From Lachnospiraceae bacterium (GTDB taxonomy: Bacteria; Bacillota; Clostridia; Oscillospirales; Ruminococcaceae), in assembly GCA_023664705.1 (NCBI GenBank), contig JAMPFE010000007.1, positions 1-64,000 of the forward strand: a stretch of DNA of 64,000 nucleotides. Direction: 5' to 3'. Below, piece by piece: positions 56,124 to 64,000 of this stretch (within the stretch, counting starts at the first letter, position 1; every line of letters starts with the position of its first letter). The notes beneath the pieces were generated by a model that searched no databases, had not been told where the DNA came from, and saw only the letters and a list, made by a program, of their open reading frames with translations. The translations under genes were made by a program, and so were the position numbers.

Positions 56124-56155
56124 AAAAAATCCCGCTCCAAGGAACGGGATTTTGT
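56124..56155. terminator. Bidirectional terminator (zinc-ribbon gene / rpsI)
   Basis: AAAATCCCG and CGGGATTTT with an inner TCC/GGA pair form the stem. T-runs on both strands serve the two convergent operons. Confidence 0.85.
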
Positions 56156-56172
56156 ATCGTATGAAGAAACGA

Positions 56173-56571
56173 TTATCTCTTCGAGAACTGCGGCGCGCGG
56201 CGTGCAGCCTTGAGGCCGTACTTCTTTCTTTCCTTCATTCTCGGGTCGCGAGTGAGGAAGCCCGCCTTCTTGAGGACGGGGCGCAGCTCGTCGGAGTACT
56301 GGAGCAGCGCTCTTGACAGACCGTGGCGGATAGCGCCCGCCTGACCCGTAACGCCGCCGCCCGCAACAGTGCAGATGATGTCGAACTTGTCGACAAGATC
56401 GGTAAGCGCAAGGGGCTGACGAACGATGAGCTTAAGGGTATCCAGACCGAAATAATCGTCGATATTTCTTCCGTTAATGGTAATGGAACCGCTTCCGGGA
56501 TACACTCTCACGCGAGCGACGGAGTGCTTTCTTCTGCCTGTTCCGTAGTAATAGGGTTTAGATTCGTACAT
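56173..56571 (-). CDS. rpsI: 30S ribosomal protein S9
   Basis: S9 contacts P-site tRNA through its C-terminal tail. The protein shows YYGTGRRKHSVARVRVYPGS at the start, VAGGGVTGQAGAIRHGLSRA in the middle and the conserved end KAARRAPQFSKR. The length (132 aa) is standard. It lies 12 bases downstream of rplM, as in most bacteria. The ribosome binding site is AAGGAGGG. Confidence 0.98.
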   Translation of the reverse strand: MYESKPYYYGTGRRKHSVARVRVYPGSGSITINGRNIDDYFGLDTLKLIVRQPLALTDLVDKFDIICTVAGGGVTGQAGAIRHGLSRALLQYSDELRPVLKKAGFLTRDPRMKERKKYGLKAARRAPQFSKR

Positions 56572-56583
56572 AAAAAGCCCTCC

Positions 56584-57012
56584 TTAAAATTTGTAGTCAA
56601 CGGGCTTCTGAGCCGCGTTTTTATGCTCCGCACCCGCATAGCAGCGCAGTCTGGTGAGAGCCTTTCTTCCGAGAGTGTTATTCGGCAGCATACCGTTTAC
56701 GGCGAGGGTCATAGCCTTCTCGGGCTTTTCCGCCATCAGCTTGTCGTAGCCGACCTCCTTGAGGTGTCCTATCCAGCCCGTGTGCCATCTGTAAACCTTG
56801 TTCTGGAGCTTCTTGCCCGTAAGCACCGCCTTAGAGCAGTTGATGATGATAACGTGGTCGCCGCAGTCCACATGAGGCGTGAACGTGGGCTTATGCTTGC
56901 CTCTGAGCAGGTGAGCGGCAGTCGCGGCAACGCGTCCGAGCGGTTTTTCGGCAGCGTCGATAACATACCATGTGCGCTCAACTTCCGAGGGCTTAGCCAT
57001 ATAAGTTGACAT
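56584..57012 (-). CDS. rplM: 50S ribosomal protein L13
   Basis: L13 is an early assembly protein of the large subunit. Recognisable pieces are WYVIDAAEKPLGRVAATAAH, DCGDHVIIINCSKAVLTGKK and AVNGMLPNNTLGRKALTRL. The ATG follows AAGGAGGATAAGAT. It heads the rplM-rpsI operon, with its own promoter 45 bases upstream. Confidence 0.98.
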   Translation of the reverse strand: MSTYMAKPSEVERTWYVIDAAEKPLGRVAATAAHLLRGKHKPTFTPHVDCGDHVIIINCSKAVLTGKKLQNKVYRWHTGWIGHLKEVGYDKLMAEKPEKAMTLAVNGMLPNNTLGRKALTRLRCYAGAEHKNAAQKPVDYKF

Positions 57013-57057
57013 ATCTTATCCTCCTTAATCCAATAGATATAATTCACAACATTTGAT

Positions 57058-57086
57058 ATTTTACCACGCTTTTCCGCGTTTGTCAA
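57058..57086 (-). promoter_or_regulatory. rplM-rpsI promoter
   Basis: On the minus strand TTGACA, 17 bases and TAAAAT, about 45 bases before rplM. The spacer contains a short inverted repeat (CGCGGAAAAGCG). Confidence 0.88.
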
Positions 57087-57255
57087 GGCAAATTTGTCCC
57101 GAATTTGAAATATATCCCGATTTCTTTCGATTTCTCTGCAAATCTCTCCGTTTTTCTCATTATCTTGAACTTCATTTCATTTTTGCACAAACCCCCAAAA
57201 ACAAGAGAATTTCATAAAAACAGAGCGAAAACAAAAGATTTCGCGGATTATTTAA

Positions 57256-57283
57256 TAAAAACCGCTCCCTTTACGGGAGCGGT
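57256..57283 (-). terminator. Terminator after secDF
   Basis: ACCGCTCCC and GGGAGCGGT form a perfect 9-bp stem followed on the minus strand by TTTTATTAAA. Confidence 0.9.
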
Positions 57284-57295
57284 CTCATTTACAAA

Positions 57296-59659
57296 TCAAG
57301 CTCTGGCAGATTTGGCCGCGGGCGCGCCCTTAGCCGTCTTGCGCTCCTGCCACCATATCCACAGCGGACCCGCGAGGCAAAGCGACGAATAGAAGCCCAC
57401 CAGCATACCGATAGCAAGCGGCACGGCGAACGAGATTATCGACGTAACGCCCTGCACCGAGCAGACGATCGCAATGGAGATCATCGCCGTAACGGTCGTC
57501 GCCGTAGTGATTATCGAGCGCGAGAGCGTCTGATTTATCGACAGGTTCACAAGCTCGCGGTTGGACATCTTTCCGCCGTGCTTCGCGCGGTTTTCGCGCA
57601 GACGGTCGTAGATGATTATCGTGTTGTTTATCGAGTAGCCGAGCAGCGTCAGAACTACCGCCATAAAGTTGGAGTCGAGCGCCATGCCCGTAAACACATA
57701 CACGGCATAGGTCAGTATAACGTCGTGCAGCAGGCAGCATATCGCGATAATGCCCGCGCTCCAGCCGCCTATCTTCTTAAAGCGGAACGCAATATAAACG
57801 ACCAGCAGCACAAACGCCACGACCACCGCGATAAGGCAGGAGATAAAGAACTGCGAGCCCGACGACGCGGAAACGTTCGTCGTATCCACGCTGTCAATGC
57901 TGTTTTCGGGATAAGCATCAATAAGCCCCGCCGTCACCTTCTGCAGCATATCGTCGTCCATTTTCTCGTCCTGCGCGAACGAAATGACAATAGTGTTCAG
58001 ACTGCCCGTAAAGCTCGTCCCCGTCGTCACGGTCGCGCGCGGAGTGCCGAGCGCCTCCACGGTCGATTTTACGTCGTTCGTGTCAATCTCCCCGCTGTAC
58101 GAATAGGTCAGTATTGTACCGCCCTTAAAGCGTATATCGACGTTCACGCCGATAATGAACGTGCAGAGCACGGTCACGGCGATAATCGCCGCCGAGATGA
58201 TAACGAAAATCTTCCTCCTGCCCACGAAATCAACGTCGGTCCTTGCCTTAACGTTGATATTCTGTACGGTGTCCTTGCCCTTTTCGGCGTCGCCCGAAAG
58301 CTCCGCATTTGAAACGCCGAAAAGCGCGGGTTTCCTGAAGCACTTGAACCTCGAGAGCGAAACGGTCATCAGTCTCGTCGCCCAGCAAGCCATAATGAAG
58401 TTCATTATAACGCCCGCCAGCAGCGTATAGCCGAACGAATATACCGTACCCTCGGTGGTCGCCCCGAACCAAGTCCCGAACACCGCCATAAGGATAAGCG
58501 CCACGATAATGACCGTGAGGTTGGAGTCGAGGATAGCCGTAAAGCCGCGCTGGAAGCCGTTCTTGACAGCGCCGTCAATGGTGCGCCCCGCCTTCAGCTC
58601 CTCCTTTATGCGCTCCGCCGAGATAACGTTCGCGTCGACGCCCATGCCTATCGACAGTATGATACCCGCGATACCCGGCAGCGTCAGCGAGGACGCGTTG
58701 TTGAACCCGAAGAAACCCGTAATAGCCGCAAACATGCCCGCGACCTGCCCCGTAAGCGCAACGACCGCCACAAACCCGGGCAAACGGTAGTAAACTATCA
58801 TAAACACCGCGATGAGTATAAACGCGATAAGCCCCGCAAGCGCCATAGCGTCGCGCGCGCCGATGCCCAGAATGGGCGAAATGGTGGAAAGCGTGTCTAT
58901 CTCCAACTTAAACGGCAGCGCGCCGCCGTTTATCTTGTTCGCGAGGTCGGAAGCCTCCGTGCCCGTAAAGCTTCCCGAGATATAAGCCGTTCCGTCGTCT
59001 ATCTTCTCGTTTACCTTGGGATAGCTTATGCAGACGTCGTCCATCCATATCGAGATGACCTCGCCCGAAAGCCGCTCGGTCGCCTCCGCGAAAGCCTCCT
59101 TGCCGCTGTCCTTGAGGTTCAGCACGACGACGTTCTCCTTCGTGTCCGTTCTGTAACGCGCCGCGGCGCTCTCAACGTCCGCGCCCGTAAGGACTATCTT
59201 GTCCTTGGTGTCGCCCGTCGGCAGCCCGTTTTCGTCGACCTCGTGCTTCTCGCGGAACGTCAGCAGCGCTGTCTCGCCTATCTCGCGGACAGCCTGCTCG
59301 GGGTCGAACGACGTATCGTCGCTCTGCCACGGAAACTGCACGATTATCGAGTTCGTCGCCGAATCGACGTACACCTCGTAGTCGTTGATGTTTTTATTGA
59401 CAAGGCGCTGCTCGATCATGGACTTCGCGCCGTTGAGGTCGTCCTCGGTGATGTCGCTCTCATAATCGTCGGGCGCCTTGAACGTAACGTTTACGCCGCC
59501 TCGGATATCTATTCCCCACCGTATATCGTCAATTCCCCACACCCACGATGTCTTTATATCGCCGTAGTAGGTGCGTATACCCACGGTTGAAAGCAGCGTG
59601 AATACTACTATCAGGAAAAAGACGATAAAAAACACGGGCTTTGTTATCTTGCTCTTCAA
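57296..59659 (-). CDS. secDF: Fused SecD-SecF protein-export membrane protein
   Basis: SecDF uses the proton gradient to pull secreted proteins through SecYEG. TM1 (about 8-28) is followed by the SecD signature WGIDIRGGVNVTF and a large periplasm-side domain (40-255). Five TM segments of SecD (255-440, with GIAGIILSIGMGVDANVISAE) come next. The SecF half starts about residue 475 and has DVDFVGRRKIF and its own six TMs, with VLTLLGYSINNTIIIYDRLR. The fusion (787 aa) is common in Bacillota. The start is TTG (KSKITKPVF follows) at about 10 bases from GGAG; no ATG is available. Confidence 0.96.
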   Translation of the reverse strand: MKSKITKPVFFIVFFLIVVFTLLSTVGIRTYYGDIKTSWVWGIDDIRWGIDIRGGVNVTFKAPDDYESDITEDDLNGAKSMIEQRLVNKNINDYEVYVDSATNSIIVQFPWQSDDTSFDPEQAVREIGETALLTFREKHEVDENGLPTGDTKDKIVLTGADVESAAARYRTDTKENVVVLNLKDSGKEAFAEATERLSGEVISIWMDDVCISYPKVNEKIDDGTAYISGSFTGTEASDLANKINGGALPFKLEIDTLSTISPILGIGARDAMALAGLIAFILIAVFMIVYYRLPGFVAVVALTGQVAGMFAAITGFFGFNNASSLTLPGIAGIILSIGMGVDANVISAERIKEELKAGRTIDGAVKNGFQRGFTAILDSNLTVIIVALILMAVFGTWFGATTEGTVYSFGYTLLAGVIMNFIMACWATRLMTVSLSRFKCFRKPALFGVSNAELSGDAEKGKDTVQNINVKARTDVDFVGRRKIFVIISAAIIAVTVLCTFIIGVNVDIRFKGGTILTYSYSGEIDTNDVKSTVEALGTPRATVTTGTSFTGSLNTIVISFAQDEKMDDDMLQKVTAGLIDAYPENSIDSVDTTNVSASSGSQFFISCLIAVVVAFVLLVVYIAFRFKKIGGWSAGIIAICCLLHDVILTYAVYVFTGMALDSNFMAVVLTLLGYSINNTIIIYDRLRENRAKHGGKMSNRELVNLSINQTLSRSIITTATTVTAMISIAIVCSVQGVTSIISFAVPLAIGMLVGFYSSLCLAGPLWIWWQERKTAKGAPAAKSARA

Positions 59660-59732
59660 ATGTTTTTCACTCCGTTCCGTTTTTCCGAATTTAGACAGGC
59701 GCAGCCTGCCGTTTTACAATCTACATCTATCT

Positions 59733-59761
59733 ATTATAATACAAAAAAGCCGATTAGTCAA
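59733..59761 (-). promoter_or_regulatory. secDF promoter
   Basis: On the minus strand TTGACT, 17 bases and TATAAT, about 75 bases before the secDF start. Confidence 0.88.
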
Positions 59762-59824
59762 GAGCAATTTGTACATTTAGTATGTAATTTTTATGAAAAA
59801 ATCCGCAAAAGCGCTTTTTTCCAC

Positions 59825-59853
59825 TTGAATTATCGCGCGGATTATGCTACAAT
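59825..59853 (+). promoter_or_regulatory. Promoter of the DUF2339 gene
   Basis: TTGAAT, 17 bases and TACAAT with a TGC extension, about 35 bases before the start codon. Confidence 0.85.
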
Positions 59854-59888
59854 TACAGTATGTGGCAATCATTTTTTAAGGAGTTTAT

Positions 59889-61850
59889 ATGAACGAACCG
59901 AACAACAACCCCAACGGACAAAAGGGCGCGCCCACGGGCGGCGAGCTGTTCGTGGGAATGAACCTGCTCAGCAAGATAGGCGTTATCTTCATAATCGTCG
60001 GCGTGATAGCGTTTTCGGCAGCCTCCGAGGGCTTTCTGCACGTCGGCGTGCGCTTGGCTCTCGTAATAGCCCTCGGGCTCATCATGCTCGGCGCGGGAGA
60101 GCTCTTCTACTGCAAGGGCTCGCACGTATTCGCAAACGCGCTCATCTTCGGCGGCGTCGCCGAGCTGTTTATCTGCTCGCTCATCGGGCGCTACGGCTTC
60201 GGGATACTCAGCGGCGGCGGAGCCGTCGGCGTGGGTCTCGGCGCGGCAGCCGTCGGATTTCTCCTCTCGGCAAGATACGGGTCGCAGGGCTTGCTTATCG
60301 TCACGACGCTGTTCGCCGTGCTGCCCGTTTTCGCGTTCACCCCGTCGTCGTACTGGGCGTTGGCGGTCTATCTCGTCGCCGTGCACGCCGCGAACGCCGT
60401 GTTCGCGCGGAGAAACGCCTTTAACGCGGCATACGCCGTCGGGATAGCCGCCGCGGTCATAGAGCCGCTGCTGCTCGAACTCCCAAGCGGGAACCCCCGC
60501 CTCGACGCCAATGCAGCAGCCGTCGTCACGGCGGTGTTTGCCGTCTGCTGCGCGGTCTGCTACGCGGGAGGACTGCTGCTGAACGCCGCGCAAAGCAGCG
60601 GAATGTTAAAGCCCTCCGAAACGGCGATGCTCTCCCTTACGCTCTCGGCGGCGGTGCTTTTCACGAACGCCCCCCTCCTCGGCGTGAGCGTCGCAACGGC
60701 AGGCGCGGCGCTTCTGGTGCTCGCGGTGATATTCGCGGTGGTCGCGGTCGTTTTCTCGCTTAAAGGCAGCGAAAAATGCTCCGTAAATACGGTAATGTAC
60801 AACTTCATCCTCATCTCCGTAACATGGGCGCTCCTCGACCTCTTCACCGTGAATTTTCCGCGCTACATCGCGCTCCACGTTCTCGCCGCGGCAGTGCTCG
60901 TCATCGGCGTTCTTTTCGACAGAAAGCTCTTCCGCGGCTGGGGCGGCGCGCTTCTGGCGCTCGCGGAGTTCTTCTTTTTCGGTCTGCTCCTCTTCAACAA
61001 AACAACGGGCGAGCGCCTCACGGCGACGCTCGTCAACCTCGCGCTCTGGTTCGGCGTCATGGCTGTGTTCATTGCCAAACGGAAACACGAAAACACGCTC
61101 TTCCGCGTATACACGTTCGCGGCGTTCCTCAACGCGGGCTTTCTCTGCTCCGATATGGTCAACCGCTACCTCGTCAATGCGCTCTACGACGCCGATTTCT
61201 GGTCAAACCCCGCCGAAAGACTCTCCTTTTCGGCATTGCTCTGCGCCGTTCCGTGGCTGGTTCTGGGCTTCATCGCGGGCAAGCCGAAGTATATGCGCGT
61301 CTGGGGTATGGTCTCCTCGTTCACGCTGTATATCATCGGTCTGCTGAACCTCCTCGCCGCGAACGTCATCGAAGCGCTCAACCGCTCCATAGGCGGTCAC
61401 GAAATGGACATCGCGGGCGTCATCGCGACGATAGCCGTAAACGCCGCCTCGGTGCTCCCCGTGCTCGATATGGCGCTGCAAATACGCGGCAAGGCCCCGA
61501 AATTCGCGAAAGCGGTCGGGCTGGTCGTTTCGGGCTACGCACTCATGTCGCTCACCACGATACTCGGCACGAACGATTACGTAACGTTCACGAGCTTTAT
61601 AATCAGCATAATCTACATCGTTACGGCGGCAGTGTGGATAATCGTCGGCTTCAAGCGCCTCAACGCGCTGCTGCGGAGGTTCGGGCTGGCGCTGGCGCTG
61701 CTCTCCTCGGCAAAGCTGTTCCTGTTCGATTTCTCCAACATCAACAATATGGGCAGAACGCTGCTGTTTATCGGCTTCGGCGTCACGCTGCTCTGCATAG
61801 CGTTCGGCTACGGCATCGCGGAGAAGAAGCTCAAGGACAGCGGCAAATAA
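59889..61850 (+). CDS. DUF2339-like polytopic membrane protein
   Basis: This protein of 653 residues has about 18-20 hydrophobic segments and very little soluble sequence. After a short polar N-terminus comes VGMNLLSKIGVIFIIVGVIA, the N-terminal pattern of the DUF2339 family (predicted membrane proteins, function unknown). The last segments include LFLFDFSNINNMGRTLLFIG, also typical of this family. DUF2339 members are suspected to act in envelope or polysaccharide biology, without proof. It starts at ATG after AAGGAG and has its own promoter. It is followed by ychF on a separate promoter. Confidence 0.8.
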   Translation: MNEPNNNPNGQKGAPTGGELFVGMNLLSKIGVIFIIVGVIAFSAASEGFLHVGVRLALVIALGLIMLGAGELFYCKGSHVFANALIFGGVAELFICSLIGRYGFGILSGGGAVGVGLGAAAVGFLLSARYGSQGLLIVTTLFAVLPVFAFTPSSYWALAVYLVAVHAANAVFARRNAFNAAYAVGIAAAVIEPLLLELPSGNPRLDANAAAVVTAVFAVCCAVCYAGGLLLNAAQSSGMLKPSETAMLSLTLSAAVLFTNAPLLGVSVATAGAALLVLAVIFAVVAVVFSLKGSEKCSVNTVMYNFILISVTWALLDLFTVNFPRYIALHVLAAAVLVIGVLFDRKLFRGWGGALLALAEFFFFGLLLFNKTTGERLTATLVNLALWFGVMAVFIAKRKHENTLFRVYTFAAFLNAGFLCSDMVNRYLVNALYDADFWSNPAERLSFSALLCAVPWLVLGFIAGKPKYMRVWGMVSSFTLYIIGLLNLLAANVIEALNRSIGGHEMDIAGVIATIAVNAASVLPVLDMALQIRGKAPKFAKAVGLVVSGYALMSLTTILGTNDYVTFTSFIISIIYIVTAAVWIIVGFKRLNALLRRFGLALALLSSAKLFLFDFSNINNMGRTLLFIGFGVTLLCIAFGYGIAEKKLKDSGK

Positions 61851-61863
61851 AATATAAAACATC

Positions 61864-61892
61864 TTGAAATCCTCCCGAAAATATGCTATAAT
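61864..61892 (+). promoter_or_regulatory. ychF promoter
   Basis: TTGAAA, 17 bases and TATAAT with a TGC extension, just after the DUF2339 gene. Confidence 0.9.
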
Positions 61893-61940
61893 GATAATGT
61901 TTGCATAAAACCAAAAAACAAAGGAAAGGCAGATATATAA

Positions 61941-63035
61941 ATGAAGCTTGGTATGGTAGGGCTGCCGAACGTCGGCAAAAGCACCCTTTTCAACGCGCTT
62001 ACAAACGCGGGCGCGGAGTCCGCGAACTATCCGTTCTGCACCATAGAGCCGAACGTCGGCATCGTCTCCGTGCCCGACGAGCGGCTTGACGCTCTCGCGA
62101 AGATGTACAGCCCCGAAAAATTCACCCCCGCGACGCTGGAGTTCGTCGACATCGCGGGGCTCGTAAAGGGCGCGTCCAAGGGCGAGGGCTTGGGCAACAA
62201 ATTCCTGTCGAACATCCGCGAGGTCGACGCGATTGTCCACGTCGTCCGCTGCTTCGAGGACGACAACATAATCCACGTCGACGGCTCCATAGGCGCCGCC
62301 CGCGACATCGAAACGATAAATCTCGAGCTCATTTTCAGCGATTTGGAAATACTCGAACGCCGCATAGACCGCGCCAGAAAGGCTCTCAAGGGTGATAAGT
62401 CAATGCAGTCCGAGGTCGACTTCTTCGAGAGCTTAAAGGCTCACCTCGAGAACGGCAAGTCCGCGCGCAGCTGCGATTTCTCCGACGAGGAGCGCCTCAT
62501 GCTCCGCGATACCCCCCTGCTCTCCAACAAGCCCGTAATCTACGCGGCAAACCTCTCCGAAGCGGACTTCACGGGCGACATCGAAAACAACGCGCAGTAC
62601 AAGGCTGTCCTCGCCGTGGCAAAGGAGGAAAACGCCGAGGTGCTGCCTATCTGCGCCCAGATAGAAGCCGAGATAGCCGATATGCCCGACGATGACAAGG
62701 CAATGTTTCTCGCCGATATGCACTTGGAAAGCTCGGGTCTGGCGCGTATCATCAAAACGGGCTACCGTCTGCTCGGGCTCATCTCGTTCCTCACCGCGGG
62801 AACGCCCGAGGTCCGCGCGTGGACGATAACAAAAGGCACAAAGGCTCCCCAAGCTGCGGGCAAGATACACACCGACTTTGAAAAGGGCTTTATCCGCGCG
62901 GAGATAGTCTCCTTCGGCGACCTTATGAGCTGCGGCTCCATGTCCGCGGCAAAGGAAAAGGGTCTGGTAAGGCTCGAGGGCAAGGATTATGTAATGCAGG
63001 ACGGCGACGTCACGCTGTTCAGATTTAACGTATGA
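61941..63035 (+). CDS. ychF: Ribosome-binding ATPase YchF
   Basis: YchF is an Obg-family P-loop protein that prefers ATP, binds ribosomes and modulates stress responses. It has G1 GLPNVGKSTLFNALTNAG (7-24), the G2 region ANYPFCTIEPNVGIV, and G3 DIAGLVKGASKGEGLGNKFL. The usual GTP-specific NKxD is replaced at AANLSEADF, as in other YchF proteins. The C-terminal TGS-like domain ends GKDYVMQDGDVTLFRFNV. The ATG is preceded by AAAGGAAAGG. Its stop overlaps the start of the next gene (ATGA). Confidence 0.97.
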   Translation: MKLGMVGLPNVGKSTLFNALTNAGAESANYPFCTIEPNVGIVSVPDERLDALAKMYSPEKFTPATLEFVDIAGLVKGASKGEGLGNKFLSNIREVDAIVHVVRCFEDDNIIHVDGSIGAARDIETINLELIFSDLEILERRIDRARKALKGDKSMQSEVDFFESLKAHLENGKSARSCDFSDEERLMLRDTPLLSNKPVIYAANLSEADFTGDIENNAQYKAVLAVAKEENAEVLPICAQIEAEIADMPDDDKAMFLADMHLESSGLARIIKTGYRLLGLISFLTAGTPEVRAWTITKGTKAPQAAGKIHTDFEKGFIRAEIVSFGDLMSCGSMSAAKEKGLVRLEGKDYVMQDGDVTLFRFNV

Positions 63036-63724
63036 AAACGATAGGCTTGATAGGCGGTATGAGCTGGGAGAGCACGGTCTCCTATTACCGCGTGATAAAC
63101 GAAACGGTAAACCGTGCGCTCGGCGGTCTGCACTCGGCTGAAATATTGATGTACAGCGTGGATTTCGCGGAGATAGAGGATTGCCAGTCAAACGGAAACT
63201 GGGCAAAAAGCGCGGATATCCTCGGCGCGGCGGCAGCGTCTCTGCAAAGGGCAGGCGCGGATTTTATCGTTATCTGCACGAACACGATGCACAAGGTCGC
63301 CGACGAAATATCGGCTCATATCGGTATCCCGATAATGCACATTGCCGACGCGGCGGCGGACGCTCTTCTTTCCGCGGGAGTGACGACCGCGGCTCTGCTC
63401 GGGACAAAATACACCATGCAGCAGGATTTTTACAAGCAGCGCCTTGCCGCCCGCGGGATAAGCGTGCTTATCCCCGACGACGGCGGCGTCGAGCTCGTAA
63501 ACCGCGTGATATACGATGAGCTTTGCCGCGGGATAATCTCGCCGCCGTCAAGGGACGAATATGTGCGGATAATCGGCAGCTTAAAGCAATCGGGCGCCCG
63601 CGCAGTCATCCTCGGCTGCACGGAAATAGGTATGCTGATAAACTCCGAAAACTCGCCGCTGCCCGTATTTGACACGACGGTGATACACGCGGAAAGGGCG
63701 GCGCTGTTTTCGCTCGAAAAGTAA
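63032..63724 (+). CDS. Aspartate/glutamate racemase family protein
   Basis: This is a cofactor-independent amino-acid racemase of the Asp/Glu family, likely aspartate racemase. The start MKTIGLIGGMSWESTVSYYR is characteristic. The two catalytic cysteines lie in VICTNTMHKV (about 82) and ILGCTEIGML (about 193). The length of 230 residues is typical. The start overlaps ychF by four bases (ATGA), so the two are cotranscribed. D-aspartate is used in interpeptide bridges of some Firmicutes; whether that applies here is unknown. Confidence 0.93.
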   Translation: MKTIGLIGGMSWESTVSYYRVINETVNRALGGLHSAEILMYSVDFAEIEDCQSNGNWAKSADILGAAAASLQRAGADFIVICTNTMHKVADEISAHIGIPIMHIADAAADALLSAGVTTAALLGTKYTMQQDFYKQRLAARGISVLIPDDGGVELVNRVIYDELCRGIISPPSRDEYVRIIGSLKQSGARAVILGCTEIGMLINSENSPLPVFDTTVIHAERAALFSLEK

Positions 63725-63740
63725 GCATAAAGGGGACATT

Positions 63741-64000
63741 ATGAACAAAGTCACTCGGTGCAAAAACACCAACAACAAGAAAATAGCGGGGCTGCTGGTA
63801 TCGCAGGTGATTTGCGGCGTAATGCCCGTGGTGCTGCTGGCGGCGTTCGTGCTGCTGAAGCTGTACGAAACGAAAATAACGGCGATAGCCGCGATAGCGC
63901 TCATCTTTTTGTGCAACGTCGGATATATGCTGCTCGCGCGGCGCTACAACGTGCTCAACAGCGGCAGGCGCGGCGAACGCGAGCTCTACAAGGCGGTAAA
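63741..64000 (+). CDS. Membrane protein, truncated by the window end (possibly NERD-type)
   Basis: Only the first 86 codons are in the window. After a basic start (MNKVTRCKNTNNKK) come two hydrophobic segments (about 17-37 and 48-64), then RRYNVLNSGRRGERELYKAV at the edge. The GxxGExxLxxxL-like pattern at the end resembles the beginning of a nuclease-related NERD domain, which often follows membrane segments. This identification is weak. The ATG follows AAAGGGG, 16 bases after the racemase, so it is probably in the ychF operon. Confidence 0.6.
   Translation, partial: MNKVTRCKNTNNKKIAGLLVSQVICGVMPVVLLAAFVLLKLYETKITAIAAIALIFLCNVGYMLLARRYNVLNSGRRGERELYKAV

Overview
The window is a chromosomal segment of a flagellated, Gram-positive anaerobe that spans the replication origin. 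The gene set and order point to Bacillota, class Clostridia, most likely the Oscillospirales (Ruminococcaceae-like). Support comes from the dnaA-dnaN-yaaA-recF-remB-gyrB-gyrA block, a noc-soj-spo0J cluster with parS sites, RNase Y, a single-chain PurL, and lipoprotein serpins of the kind known from gut Clostridia such as Eubacterium siraeum. The genus is an inference. No rRNA, tRNA or CRISPR array was seen, and there is no intact insertion sequence or prophage.

Left flank (0-11.3 kb): a flagellin gene, an atypical metallo-beta-lactamase-fold protein, two tandem serpin lipoproteins behind a DtxR/MntR-type regulator, an 800-bp spacer with unusual repeats, and a two-gene FtsX-type ABC transporter. 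Origin-proximal block (11.4-28.7 kb): nearly everything is on the minus strand, moving away from oriC with the fork. It runs dnaA, dnaN, yaaA, recF, remB, gyrB, a YcxB-like gene, gyrA, a DUF4240 gene, mnmG, rsmG, noc, parA, parB, serS. Three perfect parS sites lie here, and a 48-aa gene with a consensus promoter sits on the opposite strand. The AT-rich origin is at about 28.75-29.35 kb, with GTTGAAAA-type motifs on both sides of dnaA.

Right flank (29.4-45.4 kb): cheB-cheR-cheW-cheA is transcribed toward the origin. Diverging from it is a FliK-like/FlhB-C-like flagellar pair. A preQ1 riboswitch controls queT. Then come a DUF5131 gene, an [FeFe]-hydrogenase-like protein fused to a chemotaxis signalling domain, RNase Y with a 400-nt leader, MoxR/DUF58 and a small acidic protein. 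Distal part (45.5-64 kb): a G5/3D-domain wall protein with WalR-like boxes, two HPr-like proteins without the phospho-histidine, mtaB, purL, a degenerate-GGDEF/EAL phosphodiesterase, an XRE regulator divergent from a PH-SHOCT membrane protein, rplM-rpsI, secDF, a DUF2339 membrane protein, ychF, a racemase and the start of a membrane protein.

Two themes connect the genes. The first is chromosome replication and segregation (DnaA, gyrase, ParABS, Noc, RecF). The second is motility (flagellin, Che proteins, flagellar secretion accessory proteins, a hydrogenase-derived chemoreceptor, a c-di-GMP phosphodiesterase). The least explained features are two homologous seven-copy TGCAG arrays phased at about 10.4 bp (6.6 and 37.7 kb), which have the same orientation relative to fork movement, and a three-way-junction-like hairpin cluster next to the second array.
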